64,000 nt of DNA from Prevotella nigrescens (lineage in GTDB: Bacteria; Bacteroidota; Bacteroidia; Bacteroidales; Bacteroidaceae): NCBI RefSeq assembly GCF_031191185.1, contig NZ_CP133465.1, positions 926,001-990,000 on the forward strand, in the 5' to 3' direction. A program made the position numbers and the translations under genes. Below the pieces are notes generated by a model. It saw only the letters and a program-made list of their open reading frames with translations. It was not told where the DNA came from and searched no databases. Every line of letters begins with the position of its first letter. Position 1 is the stretch's first letter. Positions 35,639 through 43,764 of this stretch are shown one piece after another.

Positions 35639-36889
35639 ATGAAGATTAGTAATTTCAACTTCGCAGGACATAAGGCCATTGTCCGCGTGGATTTTAATGT
35701 GCCATTGGACGAGAATGGCAATGTAACAGACGACACACGCATTCGTGGAGCCTTGCCAACGCTGAAGAAAGTGCTTGCCGACGGCGGCGCACTCATTATG
35801 ATGAGCCACATGGGAAAGCCTAAAGGCAAAGTGAAACCGGAACTTTCGTTGAGCCAGATAGTTAAGAATGTAAGCGATGCATTGGGTGTTCCAGTGAAGT
35901 TTGCCAAAGATGCAGCAAACGCCGATGCCGAAGTTGCGGCATTGAACCCCGGCGAGGCACTCTTGTTGGAGAACCTTCGCTTCCATGCAGAGGAAGAAGG
36001 CAAACCGGTAGGTGTGGAAAAAGGCACACCGGAATACGACACTGCCAAGAAAGAAATGAAGACGCGTCAGGCTGATTTCGCAAAGAAGTTGGCTTCATAC
36101 GCCGATGTTTACGTAAACGATGCCTTTGGTACGGCTCACCGCAAGCACGCCTCAACAGCCGTTATTGCCGATTACTTCGATGCCGACCACAAGATGTTAG
36201 GCTTCTTAATGGAGAAAGAGGTAACCGCAATCAACAATGTTCTGAAGAACGCACAGCACCCTTTCACCGCAATTATCGGAGGTTCGAAGGTCAGCTCCAA
36301 GCTCGGCGTCATTAAAAATCTGCTCGACAAGGTGGACAATCTTATCATTGGCGGTGGCATGGGCTTTACTTTCATTAAGGCACAAGGCGGAAAGATAGGC
36401 ATGTCGCTGCACGAAGACGACCTGATGCCCGAGGCATTGAACGTAATAAAGGCTGCAAAGGAAAAGGGCGTAAACCTTTCGCTCTCTATGGCAACCATCT
36501 GCGCACAACAGTTCTCTAACGATGCAGAGCGCAAAGAGTTCCCCATCGACCAGATACCTGACGGCTGGGAAGGCATGGACGCTGCTCCCGAAAGTCTTGA
36601 AGCGTGGAAAAAGATTATTCTCGGCTCAAAGACAATCCTGTGGAACGGTCCTGTCGGCGTGTTCGAATTCGATAACTTTGCTCACGGTACAGGCGAAATT
36701 GCAAAGTATGTTGCCGAAGCTACACAGAACAACGGTGCGTTCTCGCTCGTTGGTGGTGGCGACTCGGTAGCTGCCGTGAACAAGTTTGGCTTGGCAGACA
36801 AGGTTTCTTATGTCTCAACAGGTGGCGGTGCAATGCTCGAAGCTATCGAGGGCAAGGTGTTACCAGGCGTTGCAGCGATTGAGAAATAG
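35639..36889 (+). CDS. pgk: Phosphoglycerate kinase
   Basis: The 416-residue enzyme transfers phosphate from 1,3-bisphosphoglycerate to ADP in glycolysis. Motifs are [19 protein letters not shown] (substrate-binding Asp/Asn block), [39 protein letters not shown] and, near the end, GGGDSVAAV for nucleotide binding. The length is usual for Bacteroidota. It is divergent from queC and ends in a strong terminator at 36950. Start ATG at 35639 follows the promoter box by 43 bp. Confidence 0.98.
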   Translation: MKISNFNFAGHKAIVRVDFNVPLDENGNVTDDTRIRGALPTLKKVLADGGALIMMSHMGKPKGKVKPELSLSQIVKNVSDALGVPVKFAKDAANADAEVAALNPGEALLLENLRFHAEEEGKPVGVEKGTPEYDTAKKEMKTRQADFAKKLASYADVYVNDAFGTAHRKHASTAVIADYFDADHKMLGFLMEKEVTAINNVLKNAQHPFTAIIGGSKVSSKLGVIKNLLDKVDNLIIGGGMGFTFIKAQGGKIGMSLHEDDLMPEALNVIKAAKEKGVNLSLSMATICAQQFSNDAERKEFPIDQIPDGWEGMDAAPESLEAWKKIILGSKTILWNGPVGVFEFDNFAHGTGEIAKYVAEATQNNGAFSLVGGGDSVAAVNKFGLADKVSYVSTGGGAMLEAIEGKVLPGVAAIEK

Positions 36890-36949
36890 AATTATCGTTC
36901 AGGCAAAACAGAAACTTGATGAAGTGAAGTAAACAAGAAACATAATACT

Positions 36950-36982
36950 GTCCCAATGGTAGAAATGCCATTGGGACTTTTT
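36950..36982 (+). terminator. Terminator after pgk
   Basis: GTCCCAATGG (36950-36959) pairs with CCATTGGGAC (36968-36977), then TTTTT. The gap 36983-37328 holds no gene that I can support. Confidence 0.9.
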
Positions 36983-37201
36983 AAATTAATCAAACACTAT
37001 GGAAACCGAAAAGCAAGGAATTGTCGACTGTTTGTATTTGTAAATTTCCGATACAATAGAACGACTTGCCGGTATGTCTGTTTAAGACTTGTTTTATCAG
37101 TATTAAAACAGACAGTGAATACTAATCAAATTTCATTGTCATGCCGTTGCCAATGGATTATCTAAACATTGCGCTTCTAACTTGAATGTTTAAATATGAG
37201 A

Positions 37202-37240
37202 ACAGGAGATAAACATCTTTGAGTGGTGTTTACCTCCTGT
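37202..37240 (-). terminator. Hairpin downstream of the FGE-like gene, possible terminator
   Basis: ACAGGAGATAAACA (37202-37215) pairs with TGTTTACCTCCTGT (37227-37240) with one mismatch. On the minus strand it lies about 90 bp past the stop, but the U-tract is weak. Confidence 0.4.
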
Positions 37241-37328
37241 GTGATTGGTATCTTTGTTGTTGTTTTATCTTGCCTGATGCGTTGTTGTTTGTGGTTTCCT
37301 TGTATGGTGCTTTGTGGCAAGATGGGTT

Positions 37329-38204
37329 TTACTTCATCAGTACAACGCGGAAACCTGCATCGTCCAAGCGACTGCTGTGTTCGCTTCCGCCTCGATATGC
37401 GCTGCGACACTGCATTGCACGACTTGTCCAACTGCCTCCGCGCAATATGCGGTAGGTTCCGTTTTCTGGTCCTTTAGGGTCTGTTTGTTCGGTTTGAGGG
37501 TAGTCGTCGTACCAGTCGGCGCACCATTCCTGCACGTTTCCGTGCATGTCGTAGAGTCCCCATGCGTTTGGTTCTCCTATGGTTCCTACGGCTACGGTTT
37601 TCTTTCGGTAGTCTCCTTTTTCGTTATTGTTGTAGGGATAGTTGCCATCGTAGTTTGCATCGTTTGTCGTCAGGTTGTTTCCTGTATTAAATGGTGTGGT
37701 TGTTCCTGCCTTGCAGGCATATTCCCATTCGGCTTCGGTGGGCAGACGGCAGCCTATCCATTCACAGAAGGCTATGGCATCGTCCCAGCTTACGTCGATA
37801 ACGGGTCGGTTTTCGCGCCCCCATGTGTAGTCGCTGGGTTTCTGTCTTCCCGTTGCTTCGCAGAACTTGTCGTATTGTTCGAAGGTGATGGGGTATTTGC
37901 TCATGTAGAAATCTTTGGTTATTGTAACTTTGTGTTGTATTTCTCCCGATTCGCGCTGGGGCTCATTGTTCGGACTTCCCATTAGGAACGAACCTGCAGG
38001 AACCTTTACGAACTCGATGCCTAAGTCTTTTGGAGTAACTGGTTCTGAGCTTTTTTTGAAGAAGGTTACGTCTTTTACCTTCTCTACAGCAATTGTGTCG
38101 TATGTTCCGTTGCTGTGTGCCACAACCATATTCCAGCTTTGGGCACAAACGTTTGCTGCGAGCGCAAAGGCTGCCATGGTACAAAATAGAAATTTCTTTT
38201 TCAT
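37329..38204 (-). CDS. Secreted FGE/SUMF1-domain protein lacking one catalytic cysteine
   Basis: The 291-residue protein has a signal peptide (MKKKFLFCTMAAFALAANVCAQ) and a short N-terminal domain (~23-55). The rest is a formylglycine-generating-enzyme-like domain: VKVPAGSFLMGSP, YPITFEQYDKFC, PVIDVSWDDAIAFCEWIG, RLPTEAEWEYACKAG, NAWGLYDMHGNVQEWCADWY and RILRGGSWTSRAMQCRSAYR. In true FGE the block GGSYMCxxxxC carries two cysteines that bind copper; here the first aligned position is Ser and the second is Cys. It therefore probably lacks formylglycine-generating activity, like many non-catalytic members (inference). The short N-terminal domain recurs in the 38301 gene upstream. Confidence 0.82.
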   Translation of the reverse strand: MKKKFLFCTMAAFALAANVCAQSWNMVVAHSNGTYDTIAVEKVKDVTFFKKSSEPVTPKDLGIEFVKVPAGSFLMGSPNNEPQRESGEIQHKVTITKDFYMSKYPITFEQYDKFCEATGRQKPSDYTWGRENRPVIDVSWDDAIAFCEWIGCRLPTEAEWEYACKAGTTTPFNTGNNLTTNDANYDGNYPYNNNEKGDYRKKTVAVGTIGEPNAWGLYDMHGNVQEWCADWYDDYPQTEQTDPKGPENGTYRILRGGSWTSRAMQCRSAYRGGSEHSSRLDDAGFRVVLMK

Positions 38205-38300
38205 AGTTCGAATGCTTTTAATTCTTGTCGATGGGTTAAATGAGTGCGTATTTTAATTTCACGACAAGATGTTGTTAATGTTACTTGTGATATAGATAAA

Positions 38301-38831
38301 TTATTTCTTCAACCATTTGAACGATTGTTTGCCCGTGTTGACAATGTAGATACCAGCGGGCTGATTGCGCATATCGAGCTGGGCGCTTCCGTCTTTGCCT
38401 ACTTCTACGACGGCAACCCGGCGACCTTCGAGCGTATATACCATAATGCGGCTTCCAGCGGGATAATGTGTGAAGTTGGCAATGCCTTGTGTAAAGTCTG
38501 CCTGACCTTGCTGAACGTTGCCTTTCTCAGTCTGTCCTATTCCAGCCGGGTTGCGTTCTTCAAAGTGGTAATCCTTAATATCCTTCAATGCGAAGTTTAG
38601 TTGTTGGTTATCATAAACTACTGCCAAGCTATCAGAAAAGTACATTAGCTTCGGACTCTTGCCTAAAAAGAAGATACTTTCTCCTCCATCTTGCAGTTTA
38701 ACAACGAGACAAGTAGCATTGTCTGTTTCGTTCTGTGAAGCCTTTTGAACTTCTGACGCATTAACGGAATTGAACACGCTGCCCAACAACACGGCAACGA
38801 AAGTAAGTAAAGATTTTGTTTTGACCTTCAT
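38301..38831 (-). CDS. Small secreted protein with T9SS-type C-terminal sorting-like domain
   Basis: The 176-residue protein has a signal peptide (residues 1-~26, VKTKSLLTFVAVLLGSVFNSVNA), a ~55-residue beta domain (CLVVKLQDGGESIFFLGKSPKLMYFSDSLAV...LKDIKDYHFEE) and a Gln-rich linker. The C-terminal ~60 residues (ARIMVYTLEGRRVAVVEV-like to SFKWLKK) match the type A T9SS sorting pattern: a VYTLEGR strand, QPAGIYIVNTG, and a basic end. Cargo of this kind is exported by the SprA translocon and attached to lipopolysaccharide. It precedes the FGE-like gene by 96 bp on the same strand. No enzymatic domain is visible. Confidence 0.72.
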   Translation of the reverse strand: MKVKTKSLLTFVAVLLGSVFNSVNASEVQKASQNETDNATCLVVKLQDGGESIFFLGKSPKLMYFSDSLAVVYDNQQLNFALKDIKDYHFEERNPAGIGQTEKGNVQQGQADFTQGIANFTHYPAGSRIMVYTLEGRRVAVVEVGKDGSAQLDMRNQPAGIYIVNTGKQSFKWLKK

Positions 38832-38898
38832 ATTGTTATGCTTTTATTGTGATGTAATGAACTGGGAATAATAGCAATTTATTCTTTTTGTTGCTTTA

Positions 38899-38906
38899 CA
38901 AAAATA
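38899..38906 (-). promoter_or_regulatory. -7 promoter box of the 38301 gene
   Basis: On the minus strand TATTTTTG at 38906-38899. CTTG (38930-38927) stands at the right -33 distance (20 bp) but is one base off consensus. Confidence 0.5.
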
Positions 38907-39009
38907 TAGATTATAATCTAAATAAGCAAGTGAATCGTCCTATTTTATTGTTTTTAACGATTATATTGAACTCTAATTGGTTGCCAAAGCGTATATGATT
39001 ATAAAAGAG

Positions 39010-39055
39010 GAAGTCGAATAACTGTTGATTATCAATATATTATTCGACTTCTTTT
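39010..39055 (-). terminator. Hairpin terminator after the I9-like gene
   Basis: A perfect 12-bp stem GAAGTCGAATAA (39010-39021) with TTATTCGACTTC (39040-39051). U-runs occur on both sides, so it could act in either direction. Confidence 0.75.
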
Positions 39056-39100
39056 ATTGTTGTACGAGGCTCTATCTATAAATGTACTGAATGCTGTTAG

Positions 39101-39457
39101 TTATTGCAGCTGATATGTGTTATCTTTGTTTACAGTCGTAACACCTTTTATTTTCTTGAAATAGACTATGGCTTTGTCTATGTCCCAGCCTTTCGGAAGC
39201 TTTATGGCAACACCGCTAAAGTTCTTGTAATTGTACATTATAGTGCAGCCTTTTTTCTCTATAGCTCGCATCAAAGCCTTGTTGCCTTCCGACTTATCGT
39301 AATAAATAATCAGTCTATTGTTGGGCTCTGATGTGTTCTCATCTTCTTCATTGTTGCCCATTATCCGTTCTTTTATTGGACATTGTGCTGATATTAATGT
39401 TGAATGAGCAAATGTAAAGCCCATTAGTAAGATACCTATTTGAAAGTATTTCTTCAT
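39101..39457 (-). CDS. Small secreted protein resembling a stand-alone protease propeptide (inhibitor I9-like)
   Basis: The 118-residue product has a signal peptide (MKKYFQIGILLMGFTFAHSTLISA). Its mature part contains NRLIIYYDKSEGNKALMRAIEKKGCTIMYNYKNFSGVAIKLP and ends with GVTTVNKDNTYQLQ. The order of a beta strand, a helix, a strand with ...Y-NFSGVAIKLP, a second helix and GV..V..D resembles the subtilisin-propeptide / inhibitor I9 ferredoxin-like fold, which normally folds and inhibits its own protease. Here no protease is fused or adjacent, so a free inhibitor or chaperone is possible. The match is by pattern only. It is bordered by terminators on both sides. Confidence 0.6.
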   Translation of the reverse strand: MKKYFQIGILLMGFTFAHSTLISAQCPIKERIMGNNEEDENTSEPNNRLIIYYDKSEGNKALMRAIEKKGCTIMYNYKNFSGVAIKLPKGWDIDKAIVYFKKIKGVTTVNKDNTYQLQ

Positions 39458-39477
39458 AATTCTACATTCTAAGTATA

Positions 39478-39514
39478 TTAAAAAGGCAACTAAATAGAAC
39501 TACTCAGCCGCCTT
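39478..39514 (-). terminator. Terminator after the acyl-CoA dehydrogenase gene
   Basis: On the minus strand a 14-bp stem with G-U pairs (39514-39501 with 39496-39483) has loop GTTC and is followed by TTTAATA. Confidence 0.65.
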
Positions 39515-39550
39515 AATGATAAAATAATATATTTGGAAACCTTATCTTTA

Positions 39551-41269
39551 TTAGATAGTATCCTCGGCTTTGAAGTATTCGAGCTCCTTGCTGTCGAATG
39601 CTTTAATGTATGCTACACTGCCTGCAACTTCTTCTTCTGTCATACGGACAAACACATTAGCCGACTTCTCGAACAGTTCTGGTGCCTTGCTTGCATCTTC
39701 AATAAGGAGCAACGACTCTATGATGCCAGCAGTCATATTGTACAGACGGCGTGCGAGGAAGTCTATCGTGTCTTGGCATTCGCTTGCCTTCACCTTTTCC
39801 AAAGCCTCTTCGTAAAGTGCAACAAGGCGTTCTACACGAGCCTTCAAGTCCTTCATACAGTCGCAAACGTCGTTTGCCAACATTTCCTTCATTATGTTGA
39901 GGTAGGTTCCATTGGTGATATAGCGCACCGCAGCCACTACCTGCAACTGTGTTGTACCTTCGTAGATAGAGAAGATACGTGCATCGCGGTAAAGACGCTG
40001 GCACTTGTATTCCATAATGAAACCTGAACCGCCGTGAATGGAAATTGAGTCGTAAGCGTTCTGGTTCGCATATTCGGAGTTGATACCCTTTGCCAATGGC
40101 GTGAACGCATCGGCGAGGCGGGTGTATTGTTTCATTTCCTGACGTTCCTCAGCCGTTAGTTTCTGGTCGCGTGCAATGTCTTCCAACGCCTTGTAAATAT
40201 CTACATAGCGTGCTGTTTGATAGAGCAGCGAACGACCTGCATCTAACTTCGCCTTCATACGAGAAAGCATATCGTAGACAGCAGGGAAAGTTATGATTTT
40301 CTTTCCAAACTGCGCACGTTCCTTCGCATAGTTCAAACCTTCTTTATAAGCTTCGCTCGAAAGTCCCACACTCTGTGCTGCGATGCCAAGACGAGCACCG
40401 TTCATGAGTGCCATAACGTACTTGATGAGTCCCATACGGGTGTTTCCGCAGAGTTCGGCTTTCGCATTCTTGTAAACCAATTCGCAGGTTGGCGAGCCGT
40501 GAATACCGAGTTTGTGCTCTATGTGGCGCACGTCTACACCGCCATTGCGCTTGTCGTAGATGAACATAGAAAGTCCACGACCGTCGTGTGTGCCTTCTTC
40601 CGAACGGGCAAGCACCAAGTGAAGGTCGGAATCGCCGTTGGTTATGAAACGCTTCACACCGTTCAGTCGCCAGCAATTCTCCTTCTCGTCGAATGTCGCC
40701 TTGAGCATTACGCGCTGCAAGTCGGAACCTGCATCAGGCTCGGTCAAGTCCATCGACATGGTTTCGCCGTTGCAGATACGAGGTATATACTTCGCACGCT
40801 GCTCGTCGTTGCCGAACTCGTAGAGCGTGTCGATGCACGACTGCAACGACCAGATGTTCTGGAAGCCGCCGTCGGCAGACGAAATCATCTCTGAAAGCAT
40901 AGAGAACACCACGTTGGGGAGGTTCAATCCACCGTATTGGCGAGGCATGCTGACACCCCAAAGTCCTGCCTTGCGGGTAGCATCAAGGTTCTCGTAAGTC
41001 TTGCTTGCATAGTGCATGCGGTTGTCGATGAGGTGTGGACCTTCCAAATCCACCGATTCTGAGTTAGGCTCGATGATGTTTGCTGCCACCTCGCCCGTAA
41101 TATCAAGTATGCGCTTGTAGTTTTCTATGGCGTCCTCATAGTTTACAGGAGCCTCGTCGTACTTGTCCTTGTCAGCGTAATTGCGTTCTTTCAGCTCAAC
41201 AATTCGCTTCATCAGAGGGTGTTCCAAGTGGAACGCAATCTCTGGTTGGTCTGTATAATAATTTGCCAT
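39551..41269 (-). CDS. Acyl-CoA dehydrogenase (long form)
   Basis: The 572-residue flavoenzyme oxidises an acyl-CoA, or in reverse reduces an enoyl-CoA, using ETF as electron partner. FAD-binding and substrate segments are visible: MDLTEPDAGSDLQRV, RFITNGDSDLHLVLARS, GARLGIAAQSVGLS, AQFGKKIITFPAV, and IYEGTTQLQ with the catalytic-base glutamate motif. At 572 residues it is longer than the classical ~380-residue enzymes because of extra N- and C-terminal helical domains. It lies 19 bp downstream of etfA in one operon with etfB. The substrate is unclear; butyryl/crotonyl-type reactions are typical in such Prevotella clusters (inference). Confidence 0.9.
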   Translation of the reverse strand: MANYYTDQPEIAFHLEHPLMKRIVELKERNYADKDKYDEAPVNYEDAIENYKRILDITGEVAANIIEPNSESVDLEGPHLIDNRMHYASKTYENLDATRKAGLWGVSMPRQYGGLNLPNVVFSMLSEMISSADGGFQNIWSLQSCIDTLYEFGNDEQRAKYIPRICNGETMSMDLTEPDAGSDLQRVMLKATFDEKENCWRLNGVKRFITNGDSDLHLVLARSEEGTHDGRGLSMFIYDKRNGGVDVRHIEHKLGIHGSPTCELVYKNAKAELCGNTRMGLIKYVMALMNGARLGIAAQSVGLSSEAYKEGLNYAKERAQFGKKIITFPAVYDMLSRMKAKLDAGRSLLYQTARYVDIYKALEDIARDQKLTAEERQEMKQYTRLADAFTPLAKGINSEYANQNAYDSISIHGGSGFIMEYKCQRLYRDARIFSIYEGTTQLQVVAAVRYITNGTYLNIMKEMLANDVCDCMKDLKARVERLVALYEEALEKVKASECQDTIDFLARRLYNMTAGIIESLLLIEDASKAPELFEKSANVFVRMTEEEVAGSVAYIKAFDSKELEYFKAEDTI

Positions 41270-41288
41270 GTTTGTTTCTCCTCTTCTG

Positions 41289-42311
41289 TTACTTACTGTT
41301 TTGCTTGTAATACTTAATCATTTTTGGCAGCACTTCGCCTACATCGCCGTTGATAACATAGTCGGCAATTTGGTTGATGGGGGCGTCTGGGTCGTTGTTG
41401 ATGGAAATAATGATGCCCGAATCCTGCATACCAGCAATGTGCTGTATCTGTCCTGAAATACCACAGGCGATATATACTTTCGGGTGAACCGTAACACCTG
41501 TCTGTCCTACTTGTCGGTCGGTTGGTATCCAGCCGGCATCTACCGCTGCGCGCGATGCACCTACTTCTGCGTGCAGTACGTCGGCGAGTTGGAAAAGCGT
41601 TTCAAAGTTTTCTTTTGAGCCTACGCCGTAACCTCCCGATACAACGATTGCTGCACCCTTCAGGTTGTTTTGCGCTGCTTCGACGTGGCGTTCAATCACC
41701 TTTACGGCATATGCTGCCTCATCAACATACTTGCTTACTTCTGGATAAACCACTTCTTGCTTTGCCTTTCCTTCGTAAATGGCTTTCTGCATAACGCCTG
41801 AACGGACTGTCGCCATTTGTGGACGGTGGTCTGGATTTACGATTGTAGCCACGATATTGCCACCGAAGGCAGGGCGAATTTGGTACAAGATGTTGTCGTA
41901 GTGTTTTCCAGCCTTCTTGTCGTCGTATTCACCGATTTCAAGTTGTGTACAGTCGGCGGTCAGACCCGATGTCAATGACGATGACACACGAGGACCCAAG
42001 TCGCGCCCGATAACGGTTGCGCCCATGAGCGCAATCTGTGGTTGCTCCTCTTTGAATAGGTTTACGAGTATGTCAGTATGGGGTGCTGATGTGTAAGGGA
42101 ACAAGCCTTTGCCATCGAATACAAAGAGTTTATCAACTCCGTATGGCAGTATCTGGTCTTCCACCTTACCTTTTATATCGGTTCCAGCCACGATGGCATG
42201 GAGTTCTACGCCTAATTGGTTGGCGAGTTTACGTCCTTTTGTGAGCAATTCTTGCGATACTTCCTGCACCGTTGTCTGCTCTATTTCGCAATATACAAAT
42301 ACGTTATTCAT
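41289..42311 (-). CDS. etfA: Electron transfer flavoprotein subunit alpha
   Basis: The 340-residue alpha subunit binds FAD. Its C-terminal FAD domain has the conserved segments [46 protein letters not shown] and [24 protein letters not shown]. The N-terminal domain is shared with EtfB. Together EtfAB shuttle electrons between acyl-CoA dehydrogenase and other carriers. It is preceded by etfB with a 3-bp gap and followed by the dehydrogenase gene. The order etfB-etfA-acd suggests a single functional unit. Whether it is of the bifurcating type is not judged here. Confidence 0.96.
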   Translation of the reverse strand: MNNVFVYCEIEQTTVQEVSQELLTKGRKLANQLGVELHAIVAGTDIKGKVEDQILPYGVDKLFVFDGKGLFPYTSAPHTDILVNLFKEEQPQIALMGATVIGRDLGPRVSSSLTSGLTADCTQLEIGEYDDKKAGKHYDNILYQIRPAFGGNIVATIVNPDHRPQMATVRSGVMQKAIYEGKAKQEVVYPEVSKYVDEAAYAVKVIERHVEAAQNNLKGAAIVVSGGYGVGSKENFETLFQLADVLHAEVGASRAAVDAGWIPTDRQVGQTGVTVHPKVYIACGISGQIQHIAGMQDSGIIISINNDPDAPINQIADYVINGDVGEVLPKMIKYYKQNSK

Positions 42312-42314
42312 AGC

Positions 42315-43184
42315 TTATCCTATTATCTTCTCGTCCAACAATTCTTTTATCAAGCCGTCAATGTCTTCGTCCGAGCCACTGATGGTTTTGCTTTCTTTCG
42401 CTTGGAACACAATGTTCTGCACGGTTTTCACCTTTGTTGGCGAACCAGAAAGTCCGCATTGCTCTTCATCGCCATCAACATCGGCTACCGACCACTGATT
42501 TAACGTAAGGTAAGGACGCTGTTCGAAGAGTTCTGCCCAAGGCTCTTTGCCTGTGCGTTCCATAGGACAGGTTGCATATTTGTATTTCATCACGAGCTTT
42601 GCGTTGCACGGACGTGCTGGCGCAGCGGTGCCATTCACGGTTATAACTACGGGTAAGGGGGCTTCAACCGTTTCCACACCGCCGTCAATCATACGGCGAA
42701 TGGTAGCCTTACCATCTTCTATCTTCTGAATTTCTTCAGCGTAAGTAACCTGATTTAGCCCTAACTTCTGTGCTACCTGCGGTCCAACCTGTGCCGTATC
42801 GCCGTCAATGGCTTGTCGTCCACCAATTACAAGGTCTACATCGCCTATCTTTTTGATGGCAGTAGCCAAGGCGTAAGAGGTTGCAAGCGTATCGGCACCA
42901 GCAAATTTGCGGTCGGTCAGCAACCAGCCAGTATCGGCACCGCGGTACAAACCTTGACGAATTATCTCGCCGGCGCGGGGAGGTCCCATTGTAAGGATAC
43001 CCACTGTCGAACCCGGATATTGTTCTTTCAATCGCAATGCTTGTTCAAGTGCATTCAAGTCTTCAGGGTTGAAGATTGCGGGCAAGGCGGCACGGTTCAC
43101 CGTTCCTTCTGCTGTCATGGCATCTTTACCCACATTTCGTGTGTCAGGTACCTGCTTTGCAAGTACAACAATTTTCAAACTCAT
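42315..43184 (-). CDS. etfB: Electron transfer flavoprotein subunit beta
   Basis: The 289-residue beta subunit has the family start MSLKIVVLAKQVPDTRNVG and the segments FNPEDLNALEQALRL, LVIGGRQAIDGDTAQVGPQVA and PLPVVITVNG. It binds AMP or FAD and pairs with EtfA. The frame runs 26 codons further upstream to 43262. A strong minus-strand promoter (43267-43236) overlaps that extension, so the ATG at 43184 is the real start. This also matches the usual family N-terminus. It heads the etfB-etfA-acyl-CoA dehydrogenase operon. Confidence 0.95.
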   Translation of the reverse strand: MSLKIVVLAKQVPDTRNVGKDAMTAEGTVNRAALPAIFNPEDLNALEQALRLKEQYPGSTVGILTMGPPRAGEIIRQGLYRGADTGWLLTDRKFAGADTLATSYALATAIKKIGDVDLVIGGRQAIDGDTAQVGPQVAQKLGLNQVTYAEEIQKIEDGKATIRRMIDGGVETVEAPLPVVITVNGTAAPARPCNAKLVMKYKYATCPMERTGKEPWAELFEQRPYLTLNQWSVADVDGDEEQCGLSGSPTKVKTVQNIVFQAKESKTISGSDEDIDGLIKELLDEKIIG

Positions 43185-43235
43185 ATTATATAATGTGTTG
43201 TTTAGATGTTCATTACTTAAATAAAAAACGTGTAG

Positions 43236-43267
43236 CAAAAGTACGGTTTTTTTATAAATCACACAAA
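43236..43267 (-). promoter_or_regulatory. Promoter of the etfB-etfA-acd operon
   Basis: On the minus strand TTTG (43267-43264), a 20-bp spacer and TACTTTTG (43243-43236). This is an exact consensus match. Confidence 0.8.
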
Positions 43268-43543
43268 TTTAATGCACAAAAACCTACAGAACGTGCACAA
43301 ACAAGGACATTTGCGCAATGATAAAAGCGATAGAAGCCGATTGGCTAAAACTTTTTTACGGTGCATGAAGGTAGGGTAGGGCTTCCTGCTGTTGGGATTT
43401 AGCAGAAAGTTATAGGAATTTTCGGGGGCAGACAGTCGCCAAAACTAACCATCGGCATATTATTTTCTTTTGCTTCATTCTTGGTTTATAAAAATACGGA
43501 AAACGCTCTTGTTTTCTATAGAAAGTCCTATTAGAAAATGGTA

Positions 43544-43640
43544 GTTTCGCTTTGACATAGCAAAAGAGGTTGTTTTGGACGGTCAAACAGCCTGTTTTGA
43601 ACGGTCAAACAGGCACTTTTATATTGTCAAAGCATTTTTA
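43544..43640. repeat. 22-bp-phased CAAAA-N7-TTTTG array, locus E
   Basis: Modules are centred at 43547, 43569, 43591, 43613 and 43635. Well-preserved copies are CAAAA-GAGGTTG-TTTTG, TCAAA-CAGCCTG-TTTTG and TCAAA-CAGGCAC-TTTTA, joined by five-base linkers such as GACGG and AACGG. Outer copies are degenerate. The array lies in the ~500-bp gap between the etf operon promoter and the end of nnr; the rest of 43268-43764 showed nothing further. Confidence 0.75.
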
Positions 43641-43764
43641 TTATTTTGTTAAAGAATAATCTTTACGAAATAAAGATGCTTTGGGCATATTCTGTACGTA
43701 ATAAAAGAGAAGGATTATTCTCCATAAAGTTTTTTGCCAGACCACAAGAATGGTAAGCCAAGAA

